In this document: piece after piece, positions 12,801-24,516 of the stretch
How positions within the stretch are numbered: position 1 is the first letter of the stretch
How the letters are laid out: the number at the start of each line of letters is the position of its first letter
Source: Pipra filicauda
Lineage: Eukaryota > Chordata > Aves > Passeriformes > Pipridae
Assembly: GCF_003945595.2 (NCBI RefSeq)
Contig: NW_024104365.1
Location: 5,675,049-5,739,048, forward strand
Direction of reading: 5' to 3'
Length of the DNA stretch: 64,000 nucleotides
Made by a program: the position numbers and the translations under genes
Notes under the pieces: generated by a model
Told to the model about the DNA's origin: nothing
The model's input: the letters and a program-made list of their open reading frames with translations, nothing else
Database searches by the model: none

Positions 12801-14875
12801 AGAGAACAGTATTTTGTCAATATGAAAAGGCAGTCCTTGATAAAGTTATGTGATTCCAGGTACTCTGGGCTTTGTTCCAAATTGTACTTTGAACTTCCCT
12901 CACTATCAAGGAAAAGTGACAAACCTTTGTACCTTATTGCTCCACATAAAAAACATAGGTAATTCTTCTTCTTCTTTTTAATTTATTTTTAATTTATTCA
13001 TGGAAAAAGCTAGACTTTCTTACCTGCTATTTTGATATTTTGACACAATATAGCCCCATTTTGTAGACAAGCTGCTGAAACATGAGCAGAATATAGACTA
13101 TCACTGAATTAAAGAATTATAAAGCCTTTAAACTTTGTCCTTCTTCATCACCTTTTGGCTAATAAAGTTCTGTTTACTGTACTGTTTAACACAAATCAGT
13201 AGCTGGCAAAGCCTGTAGTGCAGTTTTGAGAGGCAAAGGTGGGTTGAATAGTGACCAGCTCTTCCTCTGCCAGGATTCCTTACCTGAGTGTTAAAAGGCA
13301 CAGGTTAAGTTTTCTTCCAGGCTCTTCTCAAGGTGAAAAAGGAAAGTGGCTTGGGATGAGAGGCAGGAGAGGCAAGCAAGCTGTAGCATTTTAAAGGGTT
13401 CATAAAATTACCCCCTATATGTGTAGAAACAGCCAGTGAAAAGGAATGATGCCTTGTGATTGCCTTACAAGTGTACATATCCATGAGATCTGCAACGGTG
13501 GAAAGGAGACAGATGGGACAAATGAGATGCAATTGTTTTTCCTGTCTTTTATGACTAATCCTGCTTTGTACTTTTGGTTCTGAGCCACATCTGGAACCTC
13601 CATGACAACAGCATCTTTTGACATTGGCAGTGTCCTTTCTCCCCTCCCTCTCCAGCTCCAAGTCTTTCTCACTAAGCAGTTCTCTTCAATATCAGACATA
13701 TGCTAACTTCTAAGTTTTGTATCAAATAACCTGACACTGATGGAAATGTGTGTTCCTTTTCCAGGCCTGGTTATGAGAAAACCCAGCAAAACATGCTGTG
13801 GATATATATCTGAGAACATGGCTTCTGTCCAATAACATGTCAAGTTTGTCAAAATTGTCTGACTGAAGCCCTTTATTCTCACACAGTGGTGAAATGATTT
13901 GCCTGAAGGGGAAACAGAGCATTAATAAATTGAATGAATTGTACATTGTTCATGACAGACTCTAATGGTACAGTCTTCTGTGTACATTCCAGATACCACC
14001 TCAGGTCCTGCTGATTAATATTCATCAGTATAAAAGCATAAGAATCAACCCGGGATTGGTAGCACAAATCAGCCATTCTGAGGATGCCTCACTGAAAGAA
14101 TTTCCCAGGCTAGATGATATGCCATCTAGTCTTAAAACATGGCAATATATCATGTTTACACTGTCAATGGTTCATCAGTCTGATGACATGGCAAAACTGG
14201 CAATTCAGGCTTTAAATGCTCATGTCATAATGTCAAGATTAACATCCACTTAGAAATGTGGAGTAAACCAGACTTGTTCCTTTTATTGCCATAACTGCCG
14301 TAGTAAAAGATCTGAAAACATGGATATTGCCTTGTTAAGTTCTATACAATTTTTTAATTCTTTGAGAAAAAACAGTAAATTTTTCTTTCTAAGTGATTCT
14401 TACATCTTTATGAAATACTAAGAACTTGAAAGTCTTGCTAGATGTTTTTTGGTCCGAATGAAAAACGTAAGGGGAAAAAGCCACTCTATATTTTACTGTA
14501 TCATGGATTTATTACAATATGGAAAAGAGAAATAAAAAAATCAAAGGTTTCACATTGTGCAGAAATGTAAGGAAACATTGGTACAGGGTTGACTTCCTCC
14601 GTACACTGCTCCAAGCTGATTTTCTACTGTGGAAATTCAAATGTATACTAAAATGTTTCATGCATGCTTATTTAAAGGTAGAGAAATGCCAGCATTTTAG
14701 GAGAAAGTCCAACTCCAGGCATGGTGTTACAGATTACCATTGTTCAGTGAATGTCTTAGTGACTTTAACAGCCAAGCACTTGAAAGTAAAGACAGAAGAA
14801 GGGATGATGTTTGATTTCCTAAACCAGAAATTGGTACAAATGTAAGTTTTTTACCTTACCACTCAGTAATGGGGG

Positions 14876-14942
14876 GAAAAAACCAACAACAAAACAACCA
14901 AGCAAAATCCAACAAAAACCCGAAAGCCCACAGCCACCAAAC
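14876..14942 (+). repeat. A/C-rich low-complexity tract
   Basis: AAAACCAACAACAAAACAAC-type sequence, almost devoid of T. It is similar in composition to 17539-17610, 30765-30820 and 38358-38447. Confidence 0.75.
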
Positions 14943-17538
14943 ATTTACCCACAAGGAAGTTTCCACAAATACTGTAAAAGTCCACTACAAACAGAGGTGT
15001 TTTTAAGATTGACCTCTGGAAATCAATCAGATTATATTTGTTTTCCGGGACAATTGCAAGTGTACACTTCAGATGGGTCAGTAGCATATTCTCTTTATTC
15101 AAATACTGTCTCCATATTCACTCACTTCCTCATCTGTGTGTTCCGGTTCACCAAGAAACTAAGCTCCCTGGAGAGGTTTTGTTCTCTCCCAAATGAAAGA
15201 AAAAAAATTAGTCTTCAGCAATTCCAAGGGAATATTCTGAATTGTAATTCATTTCAGAGCAAAAAGTATCATGATAATATTTTCATAACATTTTGATGGT
15301 ATCTTTCTCTTTTACTTATGCTTTGGCATAAAAAGTCATCAATAAATCACAGTCTTCCTCTTACAAACTGAAATTCATTGTTCCGCCTTCTTGAGTGGCT
15401 GGAGTAACTGAAACTACAGTATGACAAGCAGGATGATAAGATTTTAAGTTTAGGCTTACATTAATTTTTTTAAAAAAGCCACAATTATTATCTGAAAGCC
15501 TTTCTCAACTCTACCTTTCCTGATGGTGGTGTTCTGAAGAGCAATATGTTCTATGCGAAGATTAAACAAATTGGTAGCTTCCCATACAGCCTTGTGACTC
15601 ACTCTGCAAATGTCTCTGCTGATATCAGCATGTTGAATACCAGAAAGAAAGTGACCCAGCAATGACTCTGAGTAGCTTCATGGACTGAAGCAAATATTTA
15701 CATTAATTCAGACAACGGGGAGGTGGGTGGCAAAATGAAAGCCATATTTGTCCTAAGAATTATGTCACTGTTCCAAACACAGTTTCTCTGTGCAAAAGCG
15801 AGGAGCATTTTAATTACCCTTCTCCTCCCCCCTCATCAAAATATTTTTAGGATTACTTGACTGTGCTAACTCTGTGATAGCCAGTTGTCAGGAACAAAGG
15901 GTACTGTATTCCTGAGAGAAAGAGGTAGTCTTCTGAGCAATCAAAATTCTCAGAGATGCACAAAAAAATAGGTTGTCCCTAATTTGATAATTTGTGATAT
16001 CAACTGGGAAGTTAATAACTGTGCCTAAATAATTGGATTGCAAAATACGTAAATATTGGCATAGTCCTCTTACGTTCAGAGGAAAAGTCTGCCTTTTAGA
16101 AAAAGGTGTTTTTTAAAAAATCAATAGGAGAAAAATAAGCATGAATTACTGTTAAAAATATTTTTATATTCGTGTACTTCTTTAATAAAAGTGTAGCACT
16201 TTTTCTTCAAACATTTGAACAGTCCCCTGGAAATTAGCATGTCTTAAAGCTAGAACAAGTAATCTGGGAAGACTACCAAATGCTGGGTTGATAATCTTTT
16301 TTTCCCCTTGGTTTAGCAAACACTTTTAGGTAGAGTTCAGTAAACTGAAAATGCAGAGGAAGCATCCAGATTTGTTTTCTATATATAAAACATTTTGGCT
16401 GCCTCCTGCAGCAGTTCAGATTTGTCCTTAACATATTGAGATCCCTTATCCTTTTGATGCACACACAGGACTGGACGCATTGATAACTACTCTGTTATTG
16501 TCTCTCTTCCTTCCTTTCCTAGAGAAATGTCTTTGGTTTGCTTTTTTTTTTTTGGTGGTTTGTTTTGTTTTTCTCTAAAAAGGCAGCACAATCACTTCAT
16601 TACAAATACAACTTTGTGCTGTATTGCTTAATACTGATTTTCCAGATAAGCCATACACTATTGTTTAGACATTCATCCGGTAAGATGATGGGAACACTTC
16701 TGACAGCAAAACTTGAAAAAAGAATTAACCAAGTAATTTTATATGAATAATCTCACATATAACATTTATTGTTCTCTTTCTGTAGTGTAGGTTCTTGGAA
16801 ATTAACTTGGAATGCAAAAAAATAATCTTTAAGAGTCAAAACAGAGTTTTTCTTTCTTCAAAATGAAATAGTAGCAATAGCCATATTGCCAATAATAAAT
16901 AGTTTACAACTAAAATTTCTAAAGCTTAAAACCTATTTTTAATTCAGTATTCCAGTGCATCCTCTTACTGCTCTTACAATTTTAAATACTTCTGACAAAA
17001 CCTCACATAATGCCATCTGTAAAAAGTAAACTACTTTTTGGGTTTTAGTGATATAATACAGATTGAAGACAAATGCTGTCTCCAGCAACATTAAAGAGAA
17101 ACACAGTATACTATAAGACAGACCTAACACAAAAAGATGTTTATTTTATTGTGTACTTTGTCCTTTGAGTTCATAATTCATAAATCAAAATTTACTGTGT
17201 TCTTACATTAAAGTTTTCCTTCAGAAAATCAAAGCAGTATCCTTTCTAAACTAAAAGGTTTCAGTGGTCTCATAGGTTTCTAGAAGATGAACAATGCTGC
17301 CATTATGCGAAAGGGTTTTAAAGGACTACAATGTTACAGCTGTCAGCTATAAAATTTTCGACCCAGTAATGCTGATAAGTTTGCACTGAGGATAAGTGTT
17401 CCCAGATAAAAGCATGATTTCATACCTTTGGGCTCAATCTGCTGTTTTGTCTCTATATGAATATCAGACAAAAATGGGCGGGGGGGGAATTAAAAAATTG
17501 CTCAGGAATACCAAAACAGTTTTTGCAGCTTATTTTTG

Positions 17539-17610
17539 AAACAAACAAACAAACACCAAAAAACCAACCCCCTCAAAAAACCAACAAAACAATAACCCAT
17601 CCCTCAACTC
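17539..17610 (+). repeat. (AAAC)n and A/C-rich tract
   Basis: Starts with AAACAAACAAACAAAC and continues as A/C-only sequence with CCAACCCCCTC. Simple repeat. Confidence 0.8.
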
Positions 17611-20196
17611 AAAATTCAATCATTAGTATTTATTATCATATATTTGTTTCTTGTAGTTCCCTAATTGTATATAGAAGACACATCTTTTCAAATATCCTAT
17701 TTTGAGACTGAGCCAAGGAAACCAAGCAAGATAGTAGGGAAATGTCAGTCCTGAAGACCAAACTAGTGGTATGCCATAGCATAGAAAATTTCATGGGGGA
17801 AAAAATAAATTGTTTTATTTTCACTCTAGACATACTTAGTAGGGAAACTTAATCTTTGGCCAATGGGAGGGTCAAGTGCTGGCAGCATTAATCTCTTTTT
17901 AAGTTATGTAAGGGAAAAGCTGCTGTTTGTTTCAAGGCAGGATGCTCTTATACTGTTTCTATAGTCAATTCATAGGTATTCTGAGAAAGACAAACTTTCT
18001 GAAAGAGAGCACATCTAAAGCAAAACAAAGCCTCCTTTGCTGTACAGTGATTGATGTTTCTGCTTGTCTTATGTTTACTGGGTATATGTTAATTCTTTAT
18101 ATCAAAGACACATCTTTTAGACTTGGTTCAGAAGTGTTGGCAAGATGAAAAATACTAGCACAGGCTTTTTCGACAGCTTAGTAACTGCTTAAGATTACTG
18201 AACAAAACCCCCACAGTTTCTCAGTCACTTATATAGGGTTATATGAGATGCAGCTACATGGTGTAACCAGACATAACTTCAGACTGCACTTCACCCAGCT
18301 TGACTAACTAGTTCTCTTTTTCAAAGGGAAATGCAGAGAAAGATTTTTGAAACTTCAAATGACAGTTCTACAGTACTTCCAGCATTTTACCACTCCCTTC
18401 AAAAGTTAGGTCTCATTTTAAGTTACACCAGATTTCTGCTTTTTTAAGTCATCTTGTTTCTATTCATAGAATAATGGTAGTTCGTCTTCCAAACGCAGAG
18501 ATGCTGCTCTGTCTTTGGTCTCCTAGTGCAGTGTTTCAGGCCTTCTGATGGAAGATGGAAGAGCTCCTGCTTGGTTCTTCACACTTTCACAGCATTTGTG
18601 GAGACATAGTCGTGCAACCTTGAGATCAATAGTAGACCTGGCAGCTGGCAGAGAGATTTCAAAGAATTTTAATTGCTCCTTTGAAAGTGCCTCAAAACTT
18701 CATAACTATACTGTCTTGGCAGAATCTTTAAAGAACTGCAGTTTTCAGATGTGAAAATATAAGCTTCCCCCCCACTTCAGTAGTTTGCTTGTGAACCAGA
18801 GCATATTCATTTACTAGCTGGTTCCTATTATTAACAGGAAAGATTCATTTTAAAACAGAAAGCATACTCAATTTACCTTATTTTTGACTGTCCCTTATTG
18901 TCTCTGAATCACACAGGTTCCATAGTGGAATGTCTTTCAAAGACAAAACTACAGTAGTACGGAAATAAGAATGGACTGGGTGTTGCTCATCACCTGTGGT
19001 TTTACAAAGTTTCTTGAAATGGTTTGTCATGCATGAAAGCAAGCTGAGTGTCACAAGAGCCAAGGTGGTAGAAAGTGACACAGAATAATGAATTATATTT
19101 GCTATTTTTACACTTTTTTTAATACTGTTGCTTTTATCCATTTGAAACAAACACAGCTTTGTGTTTCTCTAAATCAGATAAAAAATTACAAAGAAGCCTA
19201 TGCTAGAAGAGGGCATCCAGATCGCTTTTTACCACAAAAAGATTCTGCAAGACCAAGGTCAACCAGATAAAGAGGAAGCTAGAAGAAATATGCAAACTTT
19301 AAAACCAAAGTTGAAGACTCAATGTGAATACTTTTTTAATGAGCATTGAACATTTTCCATTGTCTAAACAGTCAAGTAGTAGTTCAGGTGTCAAAGCTAT
19401 TTGACTAATTTTAAGAGATGATCAAATTTCATGATCTGTCTTAAGTGACAAGTCAGAGTAAATTACTGACTATGAAATCCTGTTAATGTAATTAAGGAAT
19501 TTAAGTCAAACCTAAATCTCTGAAGTGTTCATGTTCTTGGATATCAGAAACAAACACCTGAAAATTCTTGTTTACTTCTAACAGTCTGCTGACACCTCTG
19601 TTTTGGCATTTGTACTCTTTCTCCACTTCCAGTCGAGATGTGGAGGAATAAAAGCTTCTAATCACATACAGCTTTTACGTCACCACTTCTAGTAGCGGGC
19701 TTTCCCCCCCCACCTTTGATTCCCATTTAAATGGACTTCTAAATCATAATGTGATAAATCTATCACTGATGTAATTACTCCTTATCCAGTATTCCAGCTG
19801 TGAAAGAGTGAATGACAGCTATAGACTATTTTCCTCGAAATAATTTCAGCGTAACTTGAGGGGATATTTGAGAACGTATGTTAAGAATATTCTTTAATTT
19901 TTTACACATTAGAAAAATTTTATGTGCGTCTTGGCCTACTGCCCAAAATCTCAGTTGAGGAAGAAAAGACTCTATATATTTCACATTCATTAGATTCAGA
20001 GGGAGTATATTTAACTTCCATGTCAAGCGATAAAGGTAGAAAAAACTTTCAAGATAGCCATACTTTTATATCAGGTATTTAGTTCTGTTCCTTAGATTAA
20101 AATAATTTAAAGTAGTAAAACCTATTTTGAATTCACATTTGAAGTTCTATTTAATCTTACACTGAGAAATAATTTTTCCCAACGTCTTTTAATTCA

Positions 20197-20263
20197 AACT
20201 TTTTTTTTTTTAAGTTACGTCCATCAGTCACAAACTTGGGAAGGAATTAAAAAAAAAAAAGTT
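20197..20263. repeat. Perfect 17-bp inverted repeat with A12/T12 arms
   Basis: The left arm AAC-T12-AA (20197-20213) and right arm TT-A12-GTT (20247-20263) are exact reverse complements separated by 33 nt. The arms are mostly homopolymer, so chance is plausible, but the matching AAC/GTT ends and equal run lengths are notable. Confidence 0.7.
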
Positions 20264-20673
20264 AAGTCAGCATAGCATTGCTATTTGAGGGCTTGCCTCC
20301 ATTTTTCTTCAAGCTATCTGAAATACCCAGGTTGATCTCAGAAGCAGAACTGAGAAGGCTCATTCTTGGAAACCACACATTTCTTCACTGCTTGAAGAAA
20401 TCATGATGTCCAAAGCAAAACATACATGTCTTGGTTTTTAATTTTGAGGGACACAGACATCTTCTGTATTAAGAAGCAATGGAGCTAGCCCACAAAACAC
20501 AAATTACCACTTTCAATTTCTTGATTTTCTACCTGTTCTTCACATTTAATGTTGCTCAAGACTGGACAAGACAGATCCATGGAAACATGGCTTGGAAGAG
20601 CAGAACCTTATCGGATTATTACTTTATCTCAGAATGAACTAAAATAACATACATCTGCTGCTGCATGTGCTAG

Positions 20674-20679
20674 TTTATC
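20674..20679. repeat. 6-bp target-site duplication, left (TTTATC)
   Basis: Matches 21185-21190 exactly and abuts the LTR start TG. Confidence 0.85.
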
Positions 20680-21184
20680 TGAGGAGAATAAGAAATCCGA
20701 TTGGGAAAGATTTCAAGCATGGAGAGACATTTACGGAGCTTGAATGGACTGATATCTTATTGGACTGACTGTTATTCCCCAGTTTATCATTGATTTCATA
20801 CTAAGTTTAATGTACCCTAATGTTATTCCCCTTTGTCCCTCAGATTTTCCCTCCAAAAGTTGTTTACTCCCCTGTTCTCCCCTGCTTTCCCGCTCCTCTG
20901 TCATGGATTGGCTGAGAGTTGCCGCAGTGCAGAGTGAGCCCCCGTTGGTCCCTTCCCTTGGATACCCACAAGTCACACCCACCTTTTCCCTGTCTCCCAA
21001 TCCTGTCTCACCCTTGGTTGTCAGTCCCATGCACCTCCCCAGTTATGAATCCTCCCCTCAGACTTACCCTATACAAGTCCCTGTGTTCTCTTAATAAATC
21101 GGCATTGCACCCAGACCCTCAGCTGCATCTGAACCCTTTTGTGTGGTGCCGCGTCCCTACTCCTTTTCCCCTCGGGCCGTGGCA
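20680..21184 (+). mobile_element. Solo LTR of a class II (ERVK-like) endogenous retrovirus
   Basis: A 505-bp LTR beginning TGAGGAGAATAAG and ending CCGTGGCA, flanked by the 6-bp duplication TTTATC (20674-20679 and 21185-21190). A 6-bp duplication is typical of class II (beta-like) retroviruses. A TATA-like CCCTATACAAG lies near 21067, AATAAA is at 21093-21098, and a C/T-rich U5 follows. It is related along its length to the nested LTR at 59973-60525 on the opposite strand: the start block, CCGCTCCTCTG, the CCCTATA region, AATAAA, the GCATTGC stretch and the CGTGGCA end all correspond. No retroviral coding sequence flanks it, so it is a solo LTR left by recombination. Long pyrimidine-rich ORFs across it are chance. 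Confidence 0.88.
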
Positions 21185-21190
21185 TTTATC
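21185..21190. repeat. 6-bp target-site duplication, right (TTTATC)
   Basis: Matches 20674-20679 exactly and abuts the LTR end CA. Confidence 0.85.
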
Positions 21191-21944
21191 CCTTCAGAAA
21201 GTGTAAAAAAGTTCTTAAGTGGGACACTGCCTTTTACTTATCAAATATTACTTTCTTTGGTGAGGGAATTTCATGTTTACTGGCAGTAAGAATACTGCCA
21301 GACATGGCAAAACAGAACACTTTTAGATGATGTGTAAGTGTCAATACCTCTTTCACTATCTATACACTGGAAATACACATTCATTATGTGTTAAAGTGTC
21401 TAGTTCAATTCTATTTCTTTTATTCTAATTTTTTCTTACTGTAGAAGGATAAAGTCTTCAGGTGTTTATTATAATTCTGAAGCAGCTAAAATAAAATTTA
21501 TCTTCTAGTTTTCTGCACAAAAGCATGAACCAGGAGACTTTCCACACAAGAGTTACTGCTTTAGTTCTCAGCTGTTTTTATCATAACTGACTAGCTGCAG
21601 CTCTCCACTGCACCAACAAGCACAAAAGGTTAAAGCAAACTCTTACTTGCAAATCAGTAACCAAAAGACAGCAGGACAACACTGCTGAATAAAAAAGCAA
21701 ACTTAGAATTTAATGGCAAAATTAGACATGAGACATGGGAACATTGCAAAAAGAAAGAAATCCCACACAGAAAAGTCTAGGATACTTTATATTTCAAGTT
21801 AAAACAGCCTAACAGAACCAAATTTCATTGCTTATAAAAGAAAAATTATTTTTAGAGGTATTTTCAAGATTCAGATTTAAGGCTCAATAAAAACAGTGTC
21901 TTTGGAAAGACCAAACCTGGTAGTCAATAAAATTTATGGCAACA
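21191..21944. other. Short intergenic stretch after the class II LTR
   Basis: AT-rich. It could hold an extended LURAP1L 3'UTR if the distal AATAAA hexamers at 21465-21470 or 21418-21423 (minus strand) are used. Nothing else is recognised. Confidence 0.5.
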
Positions 21945-22326
21945 TATATTTTTTAGAAGATATTTTATTGCTAACAAATACAAAATTGTTGCTCTCATCC
22001 CCTGATGTCTCATTTTAAAGATAAAGCTTTTTCTTCACCACTTTTAAAGACCTGTAAATACAGCACTGTAAAAAATGGAAACAAAAAAAACAGAAAGAAA
22101 AATTGTGACAATAAATTATGAAAAAGAAAATGTAAGGAGAAGAAAAGCCCAACCTATCAAGGAGAAAATGCATTAGAAGCAATGGAAAAGTTATGCAGTA
22201 GCATTGAAGTATCATAGTATGTTCTCCTTCCAAGAGAACTCTGGGGCTTTTGCACATGAAATAAAACAGCAGCAAAGAAAAAGGATAAGTACAAGTGCAT
22301 TTGTGTCCCACTGGAACTTTTCCTTA
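21945..22326 (-). other. LURAP1L: Probable LURAP1L 3' untranslated region
   Basis: The region follows the LURAP1L stop at 22327 on the minus strand. The nearest polyadenylation hexamer on that strand is AATAAA at 21969-21964, followed downstream by a TG/T-rich stretch. This would give a 3'UTR of about 370-380 nt. Two further AATAAA hexamers at 21470-21465 and 21423-21418 could give longer forms. The end is inferred, not shown by transcripts. Confidence 0.45.
21964..21969 (-). terminator. LURAP1L: Candidate polyadenylation signal AATAAA for LURAP1L
   Basis: This is the first canonical AATAAA on the minus strand after the stop codon, 358 nt downstream. T/TG-rich sequence follows within about 40 nt. 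Alternatives at 21465-21470 and 21418-21423 cannot be excluded. Confidence 0.4.
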
Positions 22327-22701
22327 TTAACCAAAACAGTAGTACTCATCAGAATCAATTTTGGGATGCTTATGAAGAGGCTGTGGGTCCTCCGTAACAG
22401 AAGAATCACTGAACTTGTCCATATCTGAAGGGCTTTGGTGACCAGGGACATCATCCACTAAGGTGTCCAAATAACTCCCTACTGATATGCCATCCAGTCC
22501 ATCACTACAGTCTTGTAAACTGTTACAGCTGTCATGGAGGGATGTCTCCTGACTTTCCAGCAAGCTGCACAGGCTGCCGCTCAAACTGCTGCCTCTACTG
22601 GCAATGGCCTTCTCTTCAATCATCCACTTGATTGATTCAATACTTTCATTGATGATAAGGAGCTGGCGCATAAGTTTCACATCAGTGGCTCGGAGATTAA
22701 C
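22327..22701 (-). CDS. LURAP1L: LURAP1L coding exon 2 (terminal)
   Basis: Second and last coding exon. The acceptor is TATAG at 22706-22702, so the exon begins GTT at 22701, in phase with exon 1. The junction reads QEM|VNLRATDVKLMRQL, exactly the family pattern. It encodes 124 residues and ends with TAA at 22329-22327. Visible blocks in order are the continuation of the leucine-rich helix (VNLRATDVKLMRQLL), the conserved INESIESIKWMIEE motif, a serine-rich stretch (SRGSSLSGSLCSLLESQ), a second conserved block (DGLDGISVGSYLDTL), an acidic/serine segment, and the C-terminal EYYCFG. No stop or frameshift interrupts it. No signal peptide or membrane segment is visible, consistent with a cytosolic adaptor. 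The joined product is 187 residues. A 60-codon ORF on the opposite strand here is a shadow. Confidence 0.95.
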   Translation of the reverse strand, partial: VNLRATDVKLMRQLLIINESIESIKWMIEEKAIASRGSSLSGSLCSLLESQETSLHDSCNSLQDCSDGLDGISVGSYLDTLVDDVPGHQSPSDMDKFSDSSVTEDPQPLHKHPKIDSDEYYCFG

Positions 22702-23963
22702 CTATAATGCAAAAAGGATTAAAAAAATTACTCTTTTTTCTTCAAAATCAAACCAAATAGCAGGCTGGGGGCAAAGAATCGGTTAAAAGAAAACACATTA
22801 AAAAATCCAGCCAATCTAGAGCCAACCTACTTAAATACAAGTAAAAAAAAAATATATTGTTATACTAATGCTTTCAATGAAGGTCAAGTGGGAACCTAAT
22901 CAGGCTACCTAAGCAGTCCATTAATGGGAACACTAGTCAATGACAATATTTATACACACACTGGTATGACGCTATTTAGATGAGAAACACAGCTAATATG
23001 ACAACACTTGGGGACAGCTTTTCACTAATCAGAGAAGCAAGACACCAAGCCATTTCTATTTGCAATTACTCCAAGCTACTTGCAGCTACAGGCATCTAAG
23101 CATTCACCCAAAGTTATTTTTATTGGGTAACCTAAAATTTTCAGATGTGCATCATTTGGAAAAAAGCTTGTGGACATTCAACTTTTACTCACATTACTCC
23201 TGCGTTGATGTTATTATCTGCTGTATAAATGTCTGACTGTTAAAATACTGAACTTATTGAAAATATAAATTTCAATTATTTAAACCTATATTAGATGAAG
23301 GTGATGAGTTCACAGTCAAAAGAGCAACAATTTGCAATAAATAACTAAATAAAAAAATGGACATTAAGTACCAACTCCTACTTTCCCACTTAATTGTGGT
23401 GGTCGATGCATACACACAGAAGTGTTAATGGCAATGCACAGTGGAACATTGTGGTGTTGCATTTCACAGACAAACTTGAGTTAATCGACTTCATGTTTTC
23501 CTTAATAGGCTAACTATATAAGCCAATTTATAAGCAAGCCACTTCAGATGACAAATAAAGGTGAGGCCTAAGGGTTATATTCATTGCTGCTTTCTCTTAA
23601 TCTGAAATATAACAAGTATTGGCAAAAAAAATCTATGACACCTTTGAACATCTTCACTCAATTGAGATATAAAGAAAAACACAAGTAAGATCTGTTACAT
23701 CAGACAATAGATACTTTATGATATTCTCCATGTTGACAACTGTTATACAGAAAAATAGTACCCGTATTGTTCATACACAATGGACTGGAACGGAATCTGT
23801 ATTCTCAGGAAGCAGAGACTGTATCTTGTTTTGCCGAGAGTACAATCTGAACATGGTTCTTTCCATACTCAAATGTCATATTCTCAGTACCCTAATTACA
23901 TCGACCTGGTGCAGTTGTTCAAAAATCTATTTTAATGTATTTCTATTTTGCTAGATACTGCAG

Positions 23964-23968
23964 AAGAT
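23964..23968. repeat. 5-bp target-site duplication, left (AAGAT)
   Basis: Identical to 24512-24516 and adjacent to the LTR start. Confidence 0.8.
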
Positions 23969-24511
23969 TGTACTGGCTGTAGCTGGGATGCTTCCTAGCA
24001 GCCAGTGCGATGCTGTGCTCTGTATCTGTGACTAAATCAATGTTGGTAGCACACCAGTGTTTCAGCAGTTGTCGAGCAGTGACTGCACAGCATCAAGGCC
24101 TTTTCTGTTTTTTACTCTGCACCCTCAGCGAGTAGACTGGGACAGAGAAAGATGTTTGGAGGGGACAGAGATGGGAAAGTTGACCAGAATGCACCAAAAG
24201 GATATTCCTTGCCATATAATATTGTGCTCAGCAATAAAACCTGTGCATTTGGTCTTTCCAATCCAGCTGTTGCTTGGCGACTGGCTGAGCATTGGTCTCC
24301 TGGCAGGACATAGTGCATCACTGACTTTGCATCACTTGTTTGGTTTTTTTTGATTTATTTCCTTGACTTTTTAAACTGTCTTCATTATTATGTATGAATT
24401 TTTCTTACTTTTGTTCTTCCATTTCTCTCCCCCTATCCCACTGGAAGAGGAGAGGGAAGTGAGTGGGCAGCTGGTGAGTGCTTAGTTACTGGTCAGGGTC
24501 AACCCAATGCA
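23969..24511 (+). mobile_element. Solo LTR of an ERVL-type avian endogenous retrovirus
   Basis: A 543-bp LTR from TGTACTGGCTGTAGCTGGGA to the GGGTCAACCCAATGCA end. It is flanked by the 5-bp duplication AAGAT (23964-23968 and 24512-24516), as expected for class III (ERVL). I recognise the arrangement from common bird LTRs: the CTGGGAT start, AGCAGTGACTGC, AAAAGGATATTCCTTGCCATAT before the TATA position (here decayed to CAATAAAAC), the TTAAACTGTCTTCATT block, and the CTCTCCCCCTATCCCACTGG stretch before the end. It is clearly mutated against that pattern, and both flanks are plain intron of LURAP1L. A 98-codon ORF within it is not a gene. Confidence 0.88.
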
Positions 24512-24516
24512 AAGAT
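24512..24516. repeat. 5-bp target-site duplication, right (AAGAT)
   Basis: Identical to 23964-23968 and adjacent to the LTR end. Confidence 0.8.

Larger units (their letters stand above)
9892..20673. other. Non-coding AT-rich region between LINE and class II LTR
   Basis: Contains A/C-rich tracts at 14876-14942 and 17539-17610 and the inverted repeat at 20197-20263. Remaining ORFs are under about 120 codons and low-complexity or motif-free. I see no gene here. Confidence 0.7.

Noticed and set aside
1..20000. Search for MPDZ PDZ-domain exons
   Set aside because: No GLGF-type PDZ motif with splice sites was recognised. In mammals the gap to LURAP1L is large, so absence is expected.
20731..21330. 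Overlapping 94-99 codon ORFs on both strands
   Set aside because: They fall in the C/T-rich class II LTR, where stop codons are rare on one strand.
22604..22786. 60-codon plus-strand ORF
   Set aside because: It is antisense to LURAP1L exon 2 and crosses its acceptor site.
24057..24353. 98-codon plus ORF
   Set aside because: It is inside the ERVL-type LTR (23969-24511).
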